Source: an uncultured bacterium
GTDB lineage: Bacteria; Patescibacteriota; Dojkabacteria; B142; OLB20
Direction of reading: 5' to 3'
Assembly (NCBI GenBank): GCA_937889205.1
Contig: CALARN010000055.1
Coordinates: forward strand, 1 to 16,017
Length of the DNA stretch: 16,017 nucleotides
The translations under genes and the position numbers were made by a program. Below are positions 6,470 through 14,013 of this stretch, piece by piece (position 1 is the stretch's first letter; every line of letters starts with the position of its first letter). The notes under the pieces are model-generated. The model was given only the letters and a program-made list of their open reading frames with translations, did no database searches and was not told where the DNA came from.

Positions 6470-7402
6470 ATGGAGCAGCCATTACAATTAACAATTTTAA
6501 ATTATAATATCAGTTTAGTTGTACTAGGTATTTTGGTTTATATTTTGGTTTTTTCTTTTTCGTATTGGTATCAGTCAAAAAGGGATATGAAGCCAATTGA
6601 GATATTTGATGTGGTGTTGGGGGCACTATTCCTTTCACTATTTTTTGCTCGATTATTCTCAGTACTTCTTAATTTTGGTTATTATGCTAAGAATATTTGG
6701 CTAGTTTTCGATTTATTTGATAAAAATTTTTTATATATTGGAGTTTTTTTTGGACTCATCATTGGAGTATTGTTAATTTCAAAGAAATCTAAACAGAAAA
6801 AAGGTTTTAGTGTGTTTCTTAGTAAAATGGTAACTAGTTATGTGTTTGGAGTAATCCCCTTGTTGCTACTATTGTTCTTTGCTGGCAAAATGCTGGGAAT
6901 GAATCTAGAAGAAGGAGGGAGAATGCCAGTGGCACTATTTAGAATTGGATATAATATTCTCTATTTAATTATTTGGTTCATTTTAAGAAAAGTTGTTAAG
7001 AATGAAGGCTTATTTGCTGGCTTATATATAATACTCTTTTCGATAATAGAGTTTATTCTAAGAATATTTACTCAAGGTTATTCTCCTTATATACTAAACG
7101 TTATTGATCTTCAACAGATATTCTCAGCAATTTTATTTGTAATTGGTTTAATACTGTTTATTGGCTCTCTGGGAGGTGGGAATTTAAGTAGAAACAGAGA
7201 TGTAGATACTTCAAATTTAGTAAAAAGAGAGAAAAGACAGAGTTTTACATATTCTAATAATGGATTATTGCAAACTACAAAAGAACGATTTTCATTGTCA
7301 TACTCAAAAATGCAGCCACAAAACAGTGATTTAGATTCTAAAGAGAAAATTAAAATATTAAGAAATAGAATGAGAAGAAGTTTTGTTAAACAACCACAAT
7401 GA
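6470..7402 (+). CDS. Lgt-like polytopic membrane protein, apparently lacking the catalytic signature
   Basis: This 310-residue protein has about seven hydrophobic helices up to residue 235, then a hydrophilic basic tail. The stretch EGLFAGLYIILFSIIEFILR followed by DLQQIFSAILFVIG resembles the C-terminal helices of prolipoprotein diacylglyceryl transferase (Lgt), which has 'G-x-x-F-x-x-Y-x-x-x-Y-x-x-x-R-F-x-x-E-x-x-R ... Q-x-x-S'. The Lgt signature around GRxGNFxN is not preserved: the equivalent region seems to read FAGKMLGMNLEEGG, with Arg replaced by Lys and Asn lost. The approximately 75-residue C-terminal extension is not usual for Lgt. I infer a divergent or non-catalytic relative, not a functional lipoprotein-modifying enzyme. 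It follows the M16 gene by 23 bases and overlaps the pseudouridine synthase gene by four (ATGA), so translation is probably coupled. Confidence 0.7.
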   Translation: MEQPLQLTILNYNISLVVLGILVYILVFSFSYWYQSKRDMKPIEIFDVVLGALFLSLFFARLFSVLLNFGYYAKNIWLVFDLFDKNFLYIGVFFGLIIGVLLISKKSKQKKGFSVFLSKMVTSYVFGVIPLLLLLFFAGKMLGMNLEEGGRMPVALFRIGYNILYLIIWFILRKVVKNEGLFAGLYIILFSIIEFILRIFTQGYSPYILNVIDLQQIFSAILFVIGLILFIGSLGGGNLSRNRDVDTSNLVKREKRQSFTYSNNGLLQTTKERFSLSYSKMQPQNSDLDSKEKIKILRNRMRRSFVKQPQ

Positions 7403-8340
7403 CGCAAGAATATTATGTAACAGATGAAAATTTAGATCAAAGGTTGGATTTGTACTTAACAACTATCCAAAACTCCCTTAGTAGAAGCTTAATTCGTCAA
7501 AAAATCAATGCTGGAGAAGTAATGGTAAATGATAAAGTTGAATATAGACCGCATTATAGGGTAAAGTTGGACGACAAAATTAAAATATCTTTAGATGTGA
7601 TCTTACCGCAAGAGTTAAAACTAGAACCAGAAAACATACCGATAGATATTGTTTATGAAGATGATGACTTGCTTGTTGTTAACAAACCATCGGGCATGGT
7701 GATACATCCAGCGACCGGCAATTATACTGGTACCCTTATGAATGCAATTGCTTTTCATTATAAAGGTATAAAAAATGTTGGGAGTGAAATTCGGTCTGGA
7801 TTAATTCATAGAATTGATAAAGATACTTCAGGTTTGGTAATGATTGGCAAAACCAACAAAGGGCTTTGGTATTACTCAAAATTATTTGCCGAAAGAGAAG
7901 TTAATAAAACTTATATTGCAATAATTGCGGGAAATATTTCTAGCAAAATACCCGAACAAGGGCTGGTTGTCCGAAATTATTTAGGACGATGTCCGGGAAA
8001 TAGAAAAAAATATAGTGTTGTTAATCCAACAATGGGTAGGATATCTGAAACTAAAATTAACCTTTTAGATTTTACTGAGAGCAATCAAGGGAAGTTTTCG
8101 CTTGTAACTGCTATGCCCAAAACTGGCAGAACTCATCAAATTAGAGTACATTTGTCGAACCTAGGATTTCCAATTGTTGGGGATGTAATTTATGGAAGAA
8201 GAAATAAGTACTCAAGACTCATGCTTCACGCTTGGAAGATAAAGGTGAAATTGCTAAATGGGAAAACTAAAGAATTAATTGCACCAATTCCAGATAATTT
8301 CTCAGAATTCAATTTTAATGGCATTAACAATATTCAATAA
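7399..8340 (+). CDS. RluA/RluD-family 23S rRNA pseudouridine synthase
   Basis: This 313-residue protein has an N-terminal S4 RNA-binding domain (about residues 13-70, LDQRLDLYL ... SRSLIRQKINAGEVMVND) followed by a pseudouridine synthase domain. The family motif HRIDKDTSGL is at 137-146 with catalytic D140. Other conserved blocks are VVNKPSGMVIHPA (93-105), KTGRTHQIRVHL and RLMLHAWKI. It isomerises uridine to pseudouridine in RNA. The S4-containing RluD-like type usually acts on helix 69 of 23S rRNA, but the exact target cannot be read from sequence, so I give no symbol. It starts within the stop of the Lgt-like gene and its 3' end overlaps the LCP-like gene. Confidence 0.95.
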   Translation: MTQEYYVTDENLDQRLDLYLTTIQNSLSRSLIRQKINAGEVMVNDKVEYRPHYRVKLDDKIKISLDVILPQELKLEPENIPIDIVYEDDDLLVVNKPSGMVIHPATGNYTGTLMNAIAFHYKGIKNVGSEIRSGLIHRIDKDTSGLVMIGKTNKGLWYYSKLFAEREVNKTYIAIIAGNISSKIPEQGLVVRNYLGRCPGNRKKYSVVNPTMGRISETKINLLDFTESNQGKFSLVTAMPKTGRTHQIRVHLSNLGFPIVGDVIYGRRNKYSRLMLHAWKIKVKLLNGKTKELIAPIPDNFSEFNFNGINNIQ

Positions 8341-9703
8341 TCTTATAAATCGTATCAAGAGAAGAAAAACTCAAGCTTCTTTTACTCATAAGATTAAAAA
8401 TCAACAACAAAAGGCTCGAACGAATTCGGTCATTAAAGGAAATTATTCAAATAATAAGATTTTTAAATTCTTACCTAGTATTAATTTTAATTTTCGGCTC
8501 ATTATTATTATTTTATTAATCCTATCAACAGCGGTGTGTTCTGTTCATTTCTATAGGATTGCAGATGCTTGGATTAAATTTCAACCAGAAAAATTTGAGC
8601 AAGAGGGGATGGTATCTAGTTATAAATGGAATGGTAAAGACAAGCTTACGATCCTAATTGTAGGAACGGATCAAGTTACGGAAGATCATGTATTTATAGA
8701 TGCTTTGGGAATATACAGTATCGATCCTATTAATAACGCTATTGCGGTTTTTATGATTAATCCGGATTTAAAAGTATATATGTCTGCTATTGGGAAAGAT
8801 ATAAATTTCAGAACAATGCTTCATGATAAGAATATCGAAGGTGATAAAATTAATATTTTAAAAAATGCAGTAAGTACACTGCTGGCAGTAAAAGTTGATA
8901 AGTATGTAGTAATTGAGAAAAGTGCCGCAATAAAATTATTAACTGAACTTAACCCAATTAAGGTAAGTATAGCGGCGACAGTGAATGATAAAGATATTAC
9001 AAGATTAACTGGTGGTCAAGAAATTAGTTGGGAGGCAGGTAGTGATAAATTAATCTGGGGGTCAGAGTTAATACCTTTTATGGCTAGCGACAACAATGGT
9101 CGTGATGATCAACTGTTAAGACAGCAGAATGTAATTGTCGCCCTTCCATACTATCAAAACTCAGTTAGAACATTTGTTAAATTACCTGAAATTATTAATT
9201 TATTTGCTGAGAGTATTTTTACTGACTTAGAAAAACAAGAGATTTTGACAATTTCTCAGGCTTTACTAAATACCAAAGAGAAGGAAATTAAAAAGGGGTA
9301 TACAAGACAATCGTCTTATAATAAAACAAAGTCAATCTCTTTTTATGATGTTTTTACTCCAGACTTAACACAAATTGATAAAGATATTAATAATATTTTC
9401 TTTGATATGCAGATTTTTAAAGAACAGGCAAAAATTGAGATTTTAAATTCGTCTCAAATTCGTGGGCTAGCAAATAATCGTGCTCGGTGGATTGTTAATA
9501 CAGGCGGAAGGGTTGTTAAGGTTGGGAATGGTTTTTCGGCGGCGGAAATTACAAAAATTTATTGTGCCGAACCTGAAAAATACCCTTATACAATTCTTGA
9601 ATTAAGCAGGATTTTTAATAACAAGGCAGAGTTTGTTAATTCGAAATTTCCAAATAGACATGTTGGAGATATTGTTGTTGAATTGGGTGATTTGTATGAA
9701 TAA
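8318..9703 (+). CDS. LytR-CpsA-Psr-like membrane-anchored protein with LytR_C domain, degenerate active site
   Basis: From ATG 8318 the protein has 461 residues; a TTG at 8279 would add 13 and lengthen the overlap with the upstream gene from 23 to 62 bases. A basic N-terminus precedes one membrane helix (about 60-78). Residues about 110-275 follow the LCP fold pattern (LTILIVGTDQ, GIYSIDP, VDKYVVIEKSAAIKLL, then GRDDQLLRQQNVI), and about 370-461 match a LytR_C domain (KIEILNSSQIRGLANNRARW ... GDIVVELGDLYE). LCP enzymes transfer lipid-linked glycans to cell wall or protein using conserved Arg/Asp residues. Here the usual R-x-D-x position reads FIDAL and the SIPRD position reads MINPDLK, so key arginines are absent. 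A binding or structural role is possible. No Shine-Dalgarno precedes either start. Confidence 0.78.
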   Translation: MALTIFNNLINRIKRRKTQASFTHKIKNQQQKARTNSVIKGNYSNNKIFKFLPSINFNFRLIIIILLILSTAVCSVHFYRIADAWIKFQPEKFEQEGMVSSYKWNGKDKLTILIVGTDQVTEDHVFIDALGIYSIDPINNAIAVFMINPDLKVYMSAIGKDINFRTMLHDKNIEGDKINILKNAVSTLLAVKVDKYVVIEKSAAIKLLTELNPIKVSIAATVNDKDITRLTGGQEISWEAGSDKLIWGSELIPFMASDNNGRDDQLLRQQNVIVALPYYQNSVRTFVKLPEIINLFAESIFTDLEKQEILTISQALLNTKEKEIKKGYTRQSSYNKTKSISFYDVFTPDLTQIDKDINNIFFDMQIFKEQAKIEILNSSQIRGLANNRARWIVNTGGRVVKVGNGFSAAEITKIYCAEPEKYPYTILELSRIFNNKAEFVNSKFPNRHVGDIVVELGDLYE

Positions 9704-9726
9704 TCTCTGTTAAATATGATTTTTCT

Positions 9727-9756
9727 TTGCGCATAACCCTTTACATAGAGTAAAAT
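9727..9756 (+). promoter_or_regulatory. Weak candidate promoter for yebC-ruvCAB
   Basis: TTGCGC (9727-9732) and TAAAAT (9751-9756) lie 18 bases apart in the only sizeable gap (82 bases) of the plus-strand run. The -35 match is poor. A TTTACA at 9740-9745 has no good -10 partner. Read-through from the upstream operon is equally possible. Confidence 0.3.
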
Positions 9757-9785
9757 ATCAAAATAGTTATTAATTAAATATCATC

Positions 9786-10577
9786 ATGTCCGGACATTCA
9801 AAATGGGCGAAAATTAAACGCCAAAAAGGTGCTAATGATGTAAAAAGAGGTGCCATCTTTACAAAATTAGGAAGAAATATTGCTTTAGCTGTGAAAGAAG
9901 GTGGACCCGATCCTGACTCAAACTTTTCTTTAAGATTAGTAATTGATAAAGCAAAGGCAGTAAACATGCCTGCAGATAATATTGAAAGATCGATAAAAAA
10001 GGCTACAGGTGAAGATGCGAAAGTTTCAATGCAAAAAGTCACTTATGAAGCGATAACTAGTAATGGTGTTAATATCCTAGTTGATTGCCAGACTGATAAT
10101 ACTAATCGAACTGTTGCAGAAGTGAAGAAAATTCTCGAAAGCAATGGTGCTAAGATGGCATCAATTGGCAGCGTTTCATGGCAATTTACAGAGTTGGGTT
10201 TAATTATTGTGGAGCCTGCAAGATTACAAAAGAGTCAAAAATTTGGAACAGAGGATACTTATATTCCTGCCGAAATAGAAGAGATTGAAATGGAATTAAT
10301 GGAAATTGAAGGGATTACAGATATTAACCAAACTGAAATTGAAAATGAAAAAGAAGAGCCAATTTCTGTGTTAGAGGTGTTTACAGATAAGATAAATTTC
10401 TCAAAAGTACACAAAAAGCTTGTTTTGGGTAATTACAAAATCATAACAGCGGAATTGATAAAAAAGCCGAATGATTTGATAGAAATAACAGATGAAGTAT
10501 CTATGAAAGTGGATAAAATTGTTGAGGCATTAGAGGAACATGATGACGTTGATTCTGTATGGACAAATACAAAATAA
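9786..10577 (+). CDS. yebC: YebC/PmpR (TACO1) family protein
   Basis: The N-terminus MSGHSKWAKIKRQKGANDVK and the blocks GGPDPDSNFSLRLVIDKAKA, NMPADNIERSIKKATGE and EHDDVDSVWTN are diagnostic of the YebC family. It is a cytoplasmic three-domain protein described as a DNA-binding regulator in some bacteria and as a ribosome-associated factor helping translation of proline-rich stretches in others. At 263 residues it is slightly long: around 175-200 there is an acidic insertion (EIEEIEMELMEIEGITDINQ and following) where most members have a short loop after 'A-x-E-x-G-A-E-D'. It opens the block with ruvC, ruvA and ruvB, an order common in many bacteria. No Shine-Dalgarno; ruvC starts 15 bases after its stop. 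Confidence 0.96.
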   Translation: MSGHSKWAKIKRQKGANDVKRGAIFTKLGRNIALAVKEGGPDPDSNFSLRLVIDKAKAVNMPADNIERSIKKATGEDAKVSMQKVTYEAITSNGVNILVDCQTDNTNRTVAEVKKILESNGAKMASIGSVSWQFTELGLIIVEPARLQKSQKFGTEDTYIPAEIEEIEMELMEIEGITDINQTEIENEKEEPISVLEVFTDKINFSKVHKKLVLGNYKIITAELIKKPNDLIEITDEVSMKVDKIVEALEEHDDVDSVWTNTK

Positions 10578-10592
10578 ATATTAAAGGTAACA

Positions 10593-11093
10593 ATGAGCAA
10601 TAAAAAGAGAAGGGTATTAGGAATAGATTGTGGGACTGCGATTGTGGGTTGGGCTATTGTAGATAAAATTAATAATGATATTAAAGCTATCGATTACGGA
10701 GATATTCGTACGCCGGCCAAAACAGCACTACCAATTAGATTAAAGATGATTTATGATTCGTTATTACTATTGATAGAGAAATATCAACCAACAGAAATGG
10801 CTATTGAAGCAATTTTTTATTTCAAAAATGCTACAACAGTAATTTCGGTAAGCGAGGCGAGGGGTGTAATGTTGCTAGCAGGAGAGACGAAGGGGGTAAA
10901 TAGCTATAGCTATACCCCGTTACAAGTTAAAACTGCAGTTACGGGTTATGGTAGAGCCGAAAAGAAACAGGTTCAGGCTATGGTTACGAAAATCTTAAAG
11001 TTAAAGCAAATACCCAAGGTTGATGACACTGCCGATGCTTTAGCAATAGCTGTCTGTCACTTAAATACCGGTTTAGGTAAAGAACGCGAATAA
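10593..11093 (+). CDS. ruvC: Crossover junction endodeoxyribonuclease RuvC
   Basis: This 166-residue protein is the Holliday junction resolvase, a Mg-dependent RNase H-fold nuclease that cuts four-way junctions symmetrically with RuvAB. The four acidic catalytic residues fit D12 (GIDCGT), E72 (AIEAIFY), D145 and D148 (DDTADALAIAVCH). The first motif has Cys13 where Pro is usual (GIDPGT). The region SVSEARGVMLLAG and YTPLQVKTAVTGYGRAEKKQV are typical. The length matches the family. AAAGGT five bases upstream of ATG 10593 is the best Shine-Dalgarno-like sequence in this gene block. It lies between yebC and ruvA with small gaps (15 and 19 bases). Confidence 0.97.
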   Translation: MSNKKRRVLGIDCGTAIVGWAIVDKINNDIKAIDYGDIRTPAKTALPIRLKMIYDSLLLLIEKYQPTEMAIEAIFYFKNATTVISVSEARGVMLLAGETKGVNSYSYTPLQVKTAVTGYGRAEKKQVQAMVTKILKLKQIPKVDDTADALAIAVCHLNTGLGKERE

Positions 11094-11112
11094 TAATTAT
11101 TATGATAATGTT

Positions 11113-11697
11113 ATGATTGCTAGTTTAAGGGGGAAGATTAAAGACATTTTTTCTGATTTTTTAATAATTGATGTCGCAGGTGTAGGTTATAAAGTCGAAG
11201 GAATTAATAAATACTTAGAAATTGGTGCTGAAATTGATGTATTAGTGTACACACATTATACTCAACAGGATGTAAGATTATTCGGGTTTCTACAAAAGGA
11301 TGCCTATACCTTATTTCAAGATTTATTGGTTGTTTCTGGTGTGGGACCTAGAACAGCAGTGGCATTAATTAATAATGTTGGTGTCGAAAATATTAAAAAT
11401 GAAATATTAAATAATAATCCTAAAGGGTTGATGGGGAATGGTGTTGGGTTAAAAACAGCACAAAAAATAATTATTGAATTGACTTCAAAAATTCAGAAAA
11501 GTGGTTTTAAGTCTTCACCAAGTATGCAGAAACAATCAGAAAATAAAGATATCATAGAAGTTGAAGAGGCACTTTTGGGTTTAGGATATAATAAAAATGA
11601 GGTTGCGGGTGTTTTAGCAGATATCAAAATTATTGAAAAAGACTCGGCAGAAACAATGCTTAGAAAAGCTTTAAATAAACTGATGATTAAGAAATAA
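11113..11697 (+). CDS. ruvA: Holliday junction branch migration protein RuvA
   Basis: This 194-residue protein binds four-way junctions as a tetramer and loads RuvB. Domain I starts with MIASLRGKIKDIF and includes DVAGVGYKVEG and QQDVRLFGF. Domain II contains two helix-hairpin-helix motifs (VVSGVGPRTAVALI and NGVGLKTAQKIIIEL); the second is usually VPGIGKKTAE, so it is slightly diverged. A polar linker (about 133-148) leads to the RuvB-contacting domain III (about 149-194, EVEEALLGLGYNKNEV). The ATG at 11113 was preferred over the upstream ATGs at 11102 and 11108 because family members begin M-I-x-x-L-x-G. The ruvB start codon directly follows its stop codon. Confidence 0.97.
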   Translation: MIASLRGKIKDIFSDFLIIDVAGVGYKVEGINKYLEIGAEIDVLVYTHYTQQDVRLFGFLQKDAYTLFQDLLVVSGVGPRTAVALINNVGVENIKNEILNNNPKGLMGNGVGLKTAQKIIIELTSKIQKSGFKSSPSMQKQSENKDIIEVEEALLGLGYNKNEVAGVLADIKIIEKDSAETMLRKALNKLMIKK

Positions 11698-12699
11698 ATG
11701 ATTAATTCGATTCTCGATCCACAAATAACAGAATTTGATATTGATACAATTAAAGAAGTAGAGATGAGTTTGAGGCCTGAGCGGCTTGAAGATTTGATTG
11801 GAAGAGCAAAAGAAAAGAAGAATCTTAGAATCATGATTCAGGCGGCTAAACAACGAGATGAAGCATTAGATCATATATTATTACATGGGCCTCCCGGTTT
11901 AGGAAAAACAACAATTGCCTCAATAATAGCAACAGAGATAGGCGTTGAGATGTTTGCTACCAGTGGACCGGCTCTTGAAAGAAAGGGTGATTTGGTTTCA
12001 ATTATCAGCAATATACCACCCAGAGGAATTTTTTTCATTGACGAAATTCATAGATTAAATAGATCAATTGAAGAAATGCTTTACTCAGCAATGGAAGATA
12101 GAAAAGTTGATATTGTTATAGGGAAAGGTCCTTCGGCGAGAACCTTAAAATTGGATTTGAACCCATTCACTGTGATTGGTGCGACAACTAGGGTGGGGAT
12201 GCTTTCGTCTCCTTTTCGTGATAGATTTGGTGTCGATATGTATTTAGATTATTATAGTCACAGTGAGCTACAAGAGTTAATTATTCAAAAATCAAAAATA
12301 TTAAATATCTCAATAGATAATGATGCAGCGCTTGAGATTGCAAGAAGATCAAGGCGTACGCCCAGAATTGCTATTAGAATTTTAAAAAGGGTGAGAGACT
12401 TAGCAGAAACACAACAACTTAAAAATATTGATAAAAAAATTGCTCGGCAAGGCATGAACATGATTGAAATTGATGAGTATGGACTTGATATACTTGATAG
12501 AAAAATTTTAAGGACCCTCTATCGAACTTTTAATGGGGGTCCGGTAGGATTAAATACCCTTGCCGCTGCATTATCTGAAGATTTAGGTACGATTAGTGAA
12601 GTGTATGAGCCGTTTCTTATCAAAGAAGGATTCATAATTAGAACTCCTAAGGGTAGGATTATTACAGATAAAACAATTAATTATCTTAATCAACAATGA
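11698..12699 (+). CDS. ruvB: Holliday junction branch migration ATPase RuvB
   Basis: This 333-residue AAA+ motor drives branch migration as a hexamer on each side of RuvA. Visible motifs are Walker A GPPGLGKT (64-71), Walker B FFIDEIH (112-118), the AMEDRKVDIVIGKGPSART loop, sensor I GATTR (161-165) and the arginine finger R174 in SPFRDRFG. The C-terminal winged helix covers about 255-333 (ILRTLYRTFNGGPVGLNTLA ... IIRTPKGRIIT). The usual LRPxxLxDFIGQ block reads LRPERLEDLIGR. There is no gap after ruvA and a four-base ATGA overlap with the next gene, so translation is probably coupled through all three genes. Confidence 0.98.
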   Translation: MINSILDPQITEFDIDTIKEVEMSLRPERLEDLIGRAKEKKNLRIMIQAAKQRDEALDHILLHGPPGLGKTTIASIIATEIGVEMFATSGPALERKGDLVSIISNIPPRGIFFIDEIHRLNRSIEEMLYSAMEDRKVDIVIGKGPSARTLKLDLNPFTVIGATTRVGMLSSPFRDRFGVDMYLDYYSHSELQELIIQKSKILNISIDNDAALEIARRSRRTPRIAIRILKRVRDLAETQQLKNIDKKIARQGMNMIEIDEYGLDILDRKILRTLYRTFNGGPVGLNTLAAALSEDLGTISEVYEPFLIKEGFIIRTPKGRIITDKTINYLNQQ

Positions 12700-13532
12700 T
12701 AAATATTTCAACGAGAGCAAGAATAGTCATTATTTCTGGATTGACTGCTTTAATGTATGCAGTTTTAAACAACTTTGATTTTAATAAATTATTAAACATA
12801 GATTCTGTTACTGGTATAGATTTCTTTAAAGCAGTTTTGCTGGGAGTATTCTTATATATTGGAACAGCTTGGGCTTTATTTTTTAGAATAAAAGGTGAAA
12901 GATTCGTAACTGTGCTAGTTTTTCCTGCGCTAGGGACAATGGCATTATCTTTGCTAGTAGAACTTATTGTTGTTAATTTAATACCTGGTACAGTAGGGCG
13001 CATTGCCATAGTATTGGTCTCCACATTAATAATTGGCATTTATACATACATTTGCCTCTTAACTGTTAATTTGTTGAATTTAAAATATCTAGAAAAGATT
13101 CCTTTGGCTCAGGCTGCAAGAGCGGCACTATTTATTATTGCCTTGATTGATGCTTATTTAATTTTCTTTATGGCATACAGTAACGATTTGCATATATTAC
13201 TTAGGTTATCGGTTGTTGCATTAATTGGTGGTGTGTTAATGTATATAGCTCTATGGACAATTGAACTGAGGTTGGCCTATCGTTTAAATGTAACTTTAGC
13301 TGTTGCTATGGTCTTGTCTTTTATTTCTGGGGTTTTGTCGATGTGGCCATTGCAGGCTCCATATTTAGCATTAATTCTAAGCCTTTTCTTCTACATATTT
13401 ATGAATATTGCTATGGAGATGCGTGAAAACATTGGGAAATGGATTTGGGTTGAATATTTAACATTGTTTGGACTAATCCTAATTTTATTGGCGACCATAT
13501 CAGAGTGGGGGATAAACGGCCCATTGATCTAA
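12696..13532 (+). CDS. Polytopic membrane protein of unknown function linked to ruvB
   Basis: This 278-residue, very hydrophobic protein has about eight membrane helices spread over its full length and only short connecting loops. The single longer amphipathic segment near residues 25-45 (FDFNKLLNIDSVTGIDFFKA) is probably extracytoplasmic. The gene's start overlaps the ruvB stop (ATGA), so it belongs to the same transcript. No catalytic motif or transporter signature is recognisable. Its place after ruvB seems positional, not functional, although I recall similar uncharacterised membrane proteins after ruvB in related CPR genomes. A weak hairpin at 13575-13592 may end the operon. Confidence 0.75.
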   Translation: MINISTRARIVIISGLTALMYAVLNNFDFNKLLNIDSVTGIDFFKAVLLGVFLYIGTAWALFFRIKGERFVTVLVFPALGTMALSLLVELIVVNLIPGTVGRIAIVLVSTLIIGIYTYICLLTVNLLNLKYLEKIPLAQAARAALFIIALIDAYLIFFMAYSNDLHILLRLSVVALIGGVLMYIALWTIELRLAYRLNVTLAVAMVLSFISGVLSMWPLQAPYLALILSLFFYIFMNIAMEMRENIGKWIWVEYLTLFGLILILLATISEWGINGPLI

Positions 13533-13574
13533 CCATTAATGTAAAATCCAAATATTAAGCATTATTTTCGACAA

Positions 13575-13592
13575 AGCTAAATTATTTTAGCT
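13575..13592 (+). terminator. Weak hairpin terminator candidate at the end of the ruv operon
   Basis: AGCTAAA-TTAT-TTTAGCT is a perfect 7-bp stem with a 4-base loop, 43 bases after the stop codon at 13532. The sequence after it (ATTATGTTATTTCT) is only partly T-rich, so termination would be inefficient. Confidence 0.35.
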
Positions 13593-13909
13593 ATTATGTT
13601 ATTTCTACCAAAAGAAAATATTATTCTGATTGGCTTATCCAGCTAAGAGTAGGGGAGTAGGGGTGGTCTAGGAGATAAGTATAAGTGATACTAATTTAAA
13701 AAACTATAGGATACATAACAGATATATAAATGATACGATTAATATTTGACTGTGGATAAGTCTAGGGGAGTGGCAGTAAGATTTTTCAAATATTAATTTA
13801 CTACTGGAGATATATAAGTGAAGGTTGGAAGATTCTTTATTCTTTAAGTAATTATTTCTATGAGTTCGTTTGATATTTTTTACTATTCTCTATCTAGAAA
13901 GGGATGTAC
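13593..13909. other. Repeat-bearing non-coding region upstream of the recombinase gene
   Basis: No credible gene lies here. The stretch contains one exact DnaA-box sequence, TGTGGATAA (13751-13759), and a partial, oppositely oriented match TTATCCAGC (13635-13643). TAGGGGAGT occurs twice (13650-13658, 13763-13771), as does GTCTAGG (13666-13672, 13760-13766), and ATAAGT occurs several times between 13675 and 13819. One segment (13652-13672) has G runs GGGG, GGGG, GG, GG on the plus strand. It may be a protein-binding regulatory region; a replication origin is conceivable but unsupported without dnaA or a clear box cluster. Confidence 0.4.
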
Positions 13910-13938
13910 TTGACAACCCAAATAAAGGTGAGTATAAT
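13910..13938 (+). promoter_or_regulatory. Perfect-consensus sigma70 promoter of the recombinase gene
   Basis: TTGACA (13910-13915) and TATAAT (13933-13938) both match the consensus exactly and are separated by the optimal 17 bases. Transcription should start near 13945, about 70 bases before the ATG. It is the best promoter match in the window. Confidence 0.8.
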
Positions 13939-13948
13939 CATTCTTATA

Positions 13949-14011
13949 TTTAGCAACGCAGCGGGGAGCGGTGTAGTGTGCTAGAATTTCTAATTATTAA
14001 ATAAATAATTA
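13949..14011 (+). promoter_or_regulatory. Two-hairpin 5' leader of the recombinase mRNA
   Basis: The first hairpin (13949-13985) closes with TAGCA/TGCTA, extended by flanking pairs and by CGC/GTG inside, around a G-rich loop (AGCGGGGAGCGG) that stands out in this AT-rich sequence. The second is purely A/T: TAATTATT (13991-13998) with AATAATTA (14004-14011), ending two bases before the start codon. Together they fill the whole predicted leader and could control ribosome access. There is no Shine-Dalgarno. Confidence 0.45.
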
Positions 14012-14013
14012 TC

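Noticed and set aside
7111..7407. 98-codon minus-strand open frame over the end of the Lgt-like gene
   Set aside because: It is antisense to a gene in an operon with translational coupling and has no recognisable protein features.
8279..8317. TTG start extending the LCP-like protein by 13 residues
   Set aside because: The added residues come from the other frame of the conserved pseudouridine synthase end, and an ATG at 8318 gives a smaller overlap typical of this operon.
13594..13606. TTATGTTATTT resembling the XerD half of E. coli dif
   Set aside because: No matching left arm exists at the right spacing; the same 11 bases also occur at about 4471, inside the start of another gene, so it is a chance AT-rich match.
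13596..13646. Short open frames in the gap before the recombinase (16 codons from 13596, 17 codons from 13859)
   Set aside because: They are very short, without ribosome binding sites, and overlap the repeats or promoter region.
13600..13945. Chromosomal replication origin
   Set aside because: Only one exact DnaA box, no box cluster, no dnaA or dnaN nearby; kept only as a repeat-bearing region.
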